This document shows positions 62,488 through 64,000 of a DNA stretch of 64,000 nt, piece by piece. The stretch's first letter is position 1; every line of letters starts with the position of its first letter. The translations under genes were made by a program, and so were the position numbers. The DNA comes from CAZSLI01 sp964607705. GTDB taxonomy: Bacteria; Actinomycetota; Coriobacteriia; Anaerosomatales; PHET01. The notes under the pieces were generated by a model, which was given only the letters and a program-made list of their open reading frames with translations, was not told where the DNA came from and searched no databases. The stretch covers positions 25,531 through 89,530 of the forward strand of contig CAZSLI010000008.1 of assembly GCA_964607705.1 (NCBI GenBank). The letters run 5' to 3'.

Positions 62488-63387
62488 ATGGCGACGCTTC
62501 GCGACATCAAGAATCGCATAACGAGCGTCCAGTCGACGCGGCAGATCACTCGCACCATGGAGATGGTCTCGACCGCGAAGATCCGGCGCGCCCAAGACCG
62601 CATCGAGAATGCGCGTCCGTACGCGATGGCGATGGCCGAGGTCCTCGGCAACGTCGTCCGCTACGTGCCCGCCGATGTGGAGCACCCGCTTCTCAAGGTC
62701 CGCACCGACCGCACGCGTGTGGCGGTCGTGGCGATCGCCTCGGACCGTGGACTTGCCGGCGCGTTCAACAGCAACATCATCCGCATGGCGGAGCGCACGA
62801 TCAGCGAACTGACTGAGCAGGGGATCGAGACCGAGCTCATCACGGTAGGGAAGAAGGCGCTCGGCTACTTCCGCTACCGCGGTATCGAGCCGGTCATGAG
62901 CCTCGTCGGGGTCTCCGACAAGCCCACGTACGCTGACGCCCGCTCCATCGCCCAGCGCGTGATGGACGCGTACACCGACGGCAGCATCGACGCGGTCTAC
63001 GTGCTGTTCAACCGCTTCAAGAACCTCGCCGAGCAGAAGCCCGAGAGCCACCAGCTGCTCCCCATCGAGCGCACGGTGCTCTCCCAGGCCGAAGCGGGCG
63101 TGCAGGCGAGCGGGCGTAACCTCGAGTACGTATTCGAGCCGACGCCGGCCGACGTGCTCACCAGCCTGCTGCCGACCTACGTCGAGGCGCTCATCTACCG
63201 TTCGTTGCTCGAGTCCGCTGCTTCTGAGCATGGTGCCCGGCGCACTGCGATGAAGTCGGCCACCGACAATGCGACCGACATGATCTCGACGCTCACGCGC
63301 AGCTACAACCGGGCCCGACAGGCCGCCATCACCACCGAGATCGCCGAGATCGTCGGAGGCGCAGCAGCGCTGGAGGGCAAGGACTAG
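62488..63387 (+). CDS. atpG: ATP synthase F1 subunit gamma
   Basis: 299 residues. N-terminal helix ATLRDIKNRITSVQSTRQITRTMEMVS and C-terminal ARRTAMKSATDNATDMI with TEIAEIVGGAAAL are the family coiled-coil ends forming the rotor. A middle segment (~195-225) is somewhat longer than in E. coli. atpD follows with no gap. Confidence 0.97.
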   Translation: MATLRDIKNRITSVQSTRQITRTMEMVSTAKIRRAQDRIENARPYAMAMAEVLGNVVRYVPADVEHPLLKVRTDRTRVAVVAIASDRGLAGAFNSNIIRMAERTISELTEQGIETELITVGKKALGYFRYRGIEPVMSLVGVSDKPTYADARSIAQRVMDAYTDGSIDAVYVLFNRFKNLAEQKPESHQLLPIERTVLSQAEAGVQASGRNLEYVFEPTPADVLTSLLPTYVEALIYRSLLESAASEHGARRTAMKSATDNATDMISTLTRSYNRARQAAITTEIAEIVGGAAALEGKD

Positions 63388-64000
63388 ATGGCTTACGCAG
63401 AGAAGGAATCAGCTATGAACGTAGGACGCATCATCCGCGTCGTGGGCCCGGTCATCGACGCCGAGTTCGCCGCCGAGAGCATGCCCGCGATCTACAACGC
63501 GCTCACGGTCAAGGGTACGACCCCGCAGGGCGAGATCGACATCGTCTGTGAGGTCGCCCAGCACCTCGAGGGCGGAGTCGTTCGTGCCGTCGCGATGGAG
63601 TCGACGGACGGCGTGACCCGTGGCATGGAGGTCGTCGACACCGGCGCCGCGATGCAGATGCCTGTCGGACCGGAGACCCTTGGTCACATCTGGAACGTCA
63701 CGGGCCACTGCATCGACGGCTGTTCCATCGACGTCAAGCAGACCTACCCGATCCACCGTGCGGCTCCGGAGTACGAGAACCTGGAGCCCAAGACCGAGAT
63801 CTTCGAGACCGGTATCAAGGTCGTCGACCTGCTCGAGCCCTACATCAAGGGCGGTAAGACCGGCCTCTTCGGCGGTGCGGGCGTAGGCAAGACGGTCATC
63901 ATCATGGAGCTCATCAACAACCTCGCCATGGAGCACGGTGGTACATCCGTGTTCACCGGCGTGGGCGAGCGCACCCGTGAGGGTACCGACCTGTGGGTCG
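63388..64000 (+). CDS. atpD: ATP synthase F1 subunit beta (3' partial)
   Basis: The gene runs off the window end; 204 codons are visible. Start taken at the ATG immediately after atpG; a second in-frame ATG at 63415 has AGAAGGA 8 nt upstream and begins where the family usually starts (MNVGRIIRVVGPVIDAEF), so it may be the true one. Walker A GGAGVGKTVI, followed by GERTREG, marks the catalytic subunit. Confidence 0.96.
   Translation, partial: MAYAEKESAMNVGRIIRVVGPVIDAEFAAESMPAIYNALTVKGTTPQGEIDIVCEVAQHLEGGVVRAVAMESTDGVTRGMEVVDTGAAMQMPVGPETLGHIWNVTGHCIDGCSIDVKQTYPIHRAAPEYENLEPKTEIFETGIKVVDLLEPYIKGGKTGLFGGAGVGKTVIIMELINNLAMEHGGTSVFTGVGERTREGTDLWV

Overview
The window is a 64 kb stretch of high-GC bacterial chromosome. 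Genes lie almost entirely on the + strand (one clear exception at 9638-9985) and are packed into long runs with 1-4 nt ATGA/GTGA start-stop overlaps. Gene content (rpmE, thyX, a DUF1385 gene, prfA, prmC, sua5, rpiB, glyA, upp, comEB, wecA and the atp operon; a complex I operon without nuoEFG; multiheme cytochromes; an archaeal-type topoisomerase I) suggests an anaerobic or facultative member of the Actinomycetota, probably class Coriobacteriia near the OPB41/Anaerosomatales group. That placement is inference; there is no 16S gene in the window.

Layout. 1-4150: the end of a ResB-type cytochrome c maturation gene, then a 15-haem and a 12-haem membrane-anchored multihaem cytochrome and a strong terminator. 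4230-9620: a B12-binding radical SAM enzyme, the menaquinone methyltransferase MenG, an amidohydrolase (possible aminofutalosine deaminase), and two small membrane-anchored proteins. 9638-10461: two divergent STAS-domain anti-sigma-factor antagonists. 10535-13292: TatA/TatC, HypA/HypB and an HD hydrolase. 13435-23684: archaeal-type TopA, a degenerate nitrilase-fold protein, malate dehydrogenase, the two subunits of class I fumarase split by an MFS exporter gene, Tmk, HolB and a long-tailed RicT. 23725-23800: tRNA-Thr(CGT). 24143-33647: an 11-gene complex I operon nuoABCDHIJKLMN. 33809-41649: HtrA, RlmH, ArgS, LysA, a small hypothetical protein, Hom and ThrB. 41773-47969: SppA, then a coupled run of metallophosphoesterase, cyclic 2,3-diphosphoglycerate synthetase, 2-phosphoglycerate kinase, transaldolase and Rho. 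48062-58135: a methyltransferase, RpmE, ThyX, a DUF1385 protein, PrfA, PrmC, Sua5, RpiB, GlyA, Upp, ComEB and WecA. 58295-64000: the F-type ATP synthase operon, cut by the window end inside atpD.

How the genes fit together. Complex I (electron donor unknown because the NADH module is absent here), menaquinone (MenG and perhaps the futalosine branch), the NapC-like 12-haem cytochrome with its 15-haem partner, and an H+-type ATP synthase make up most of a menaquinone-based anaerobic respiratory chain. ResB supplies haem-attachment capacity. Malate dehydrogenase and fumarase form a C4-dicarboxylate arm. ComEB, ThyX and Tmk together give a dTMP route. The most unusual feature is the complete two-enzyme pathway for cyclic 2,3-diphosphoglycerate, a thermoprotectant and phosphate store known from methanogenic archaea, embedded in a translationally coupled operon of a bacterium and preceded by a phosphoesterase that could turn the compound over.
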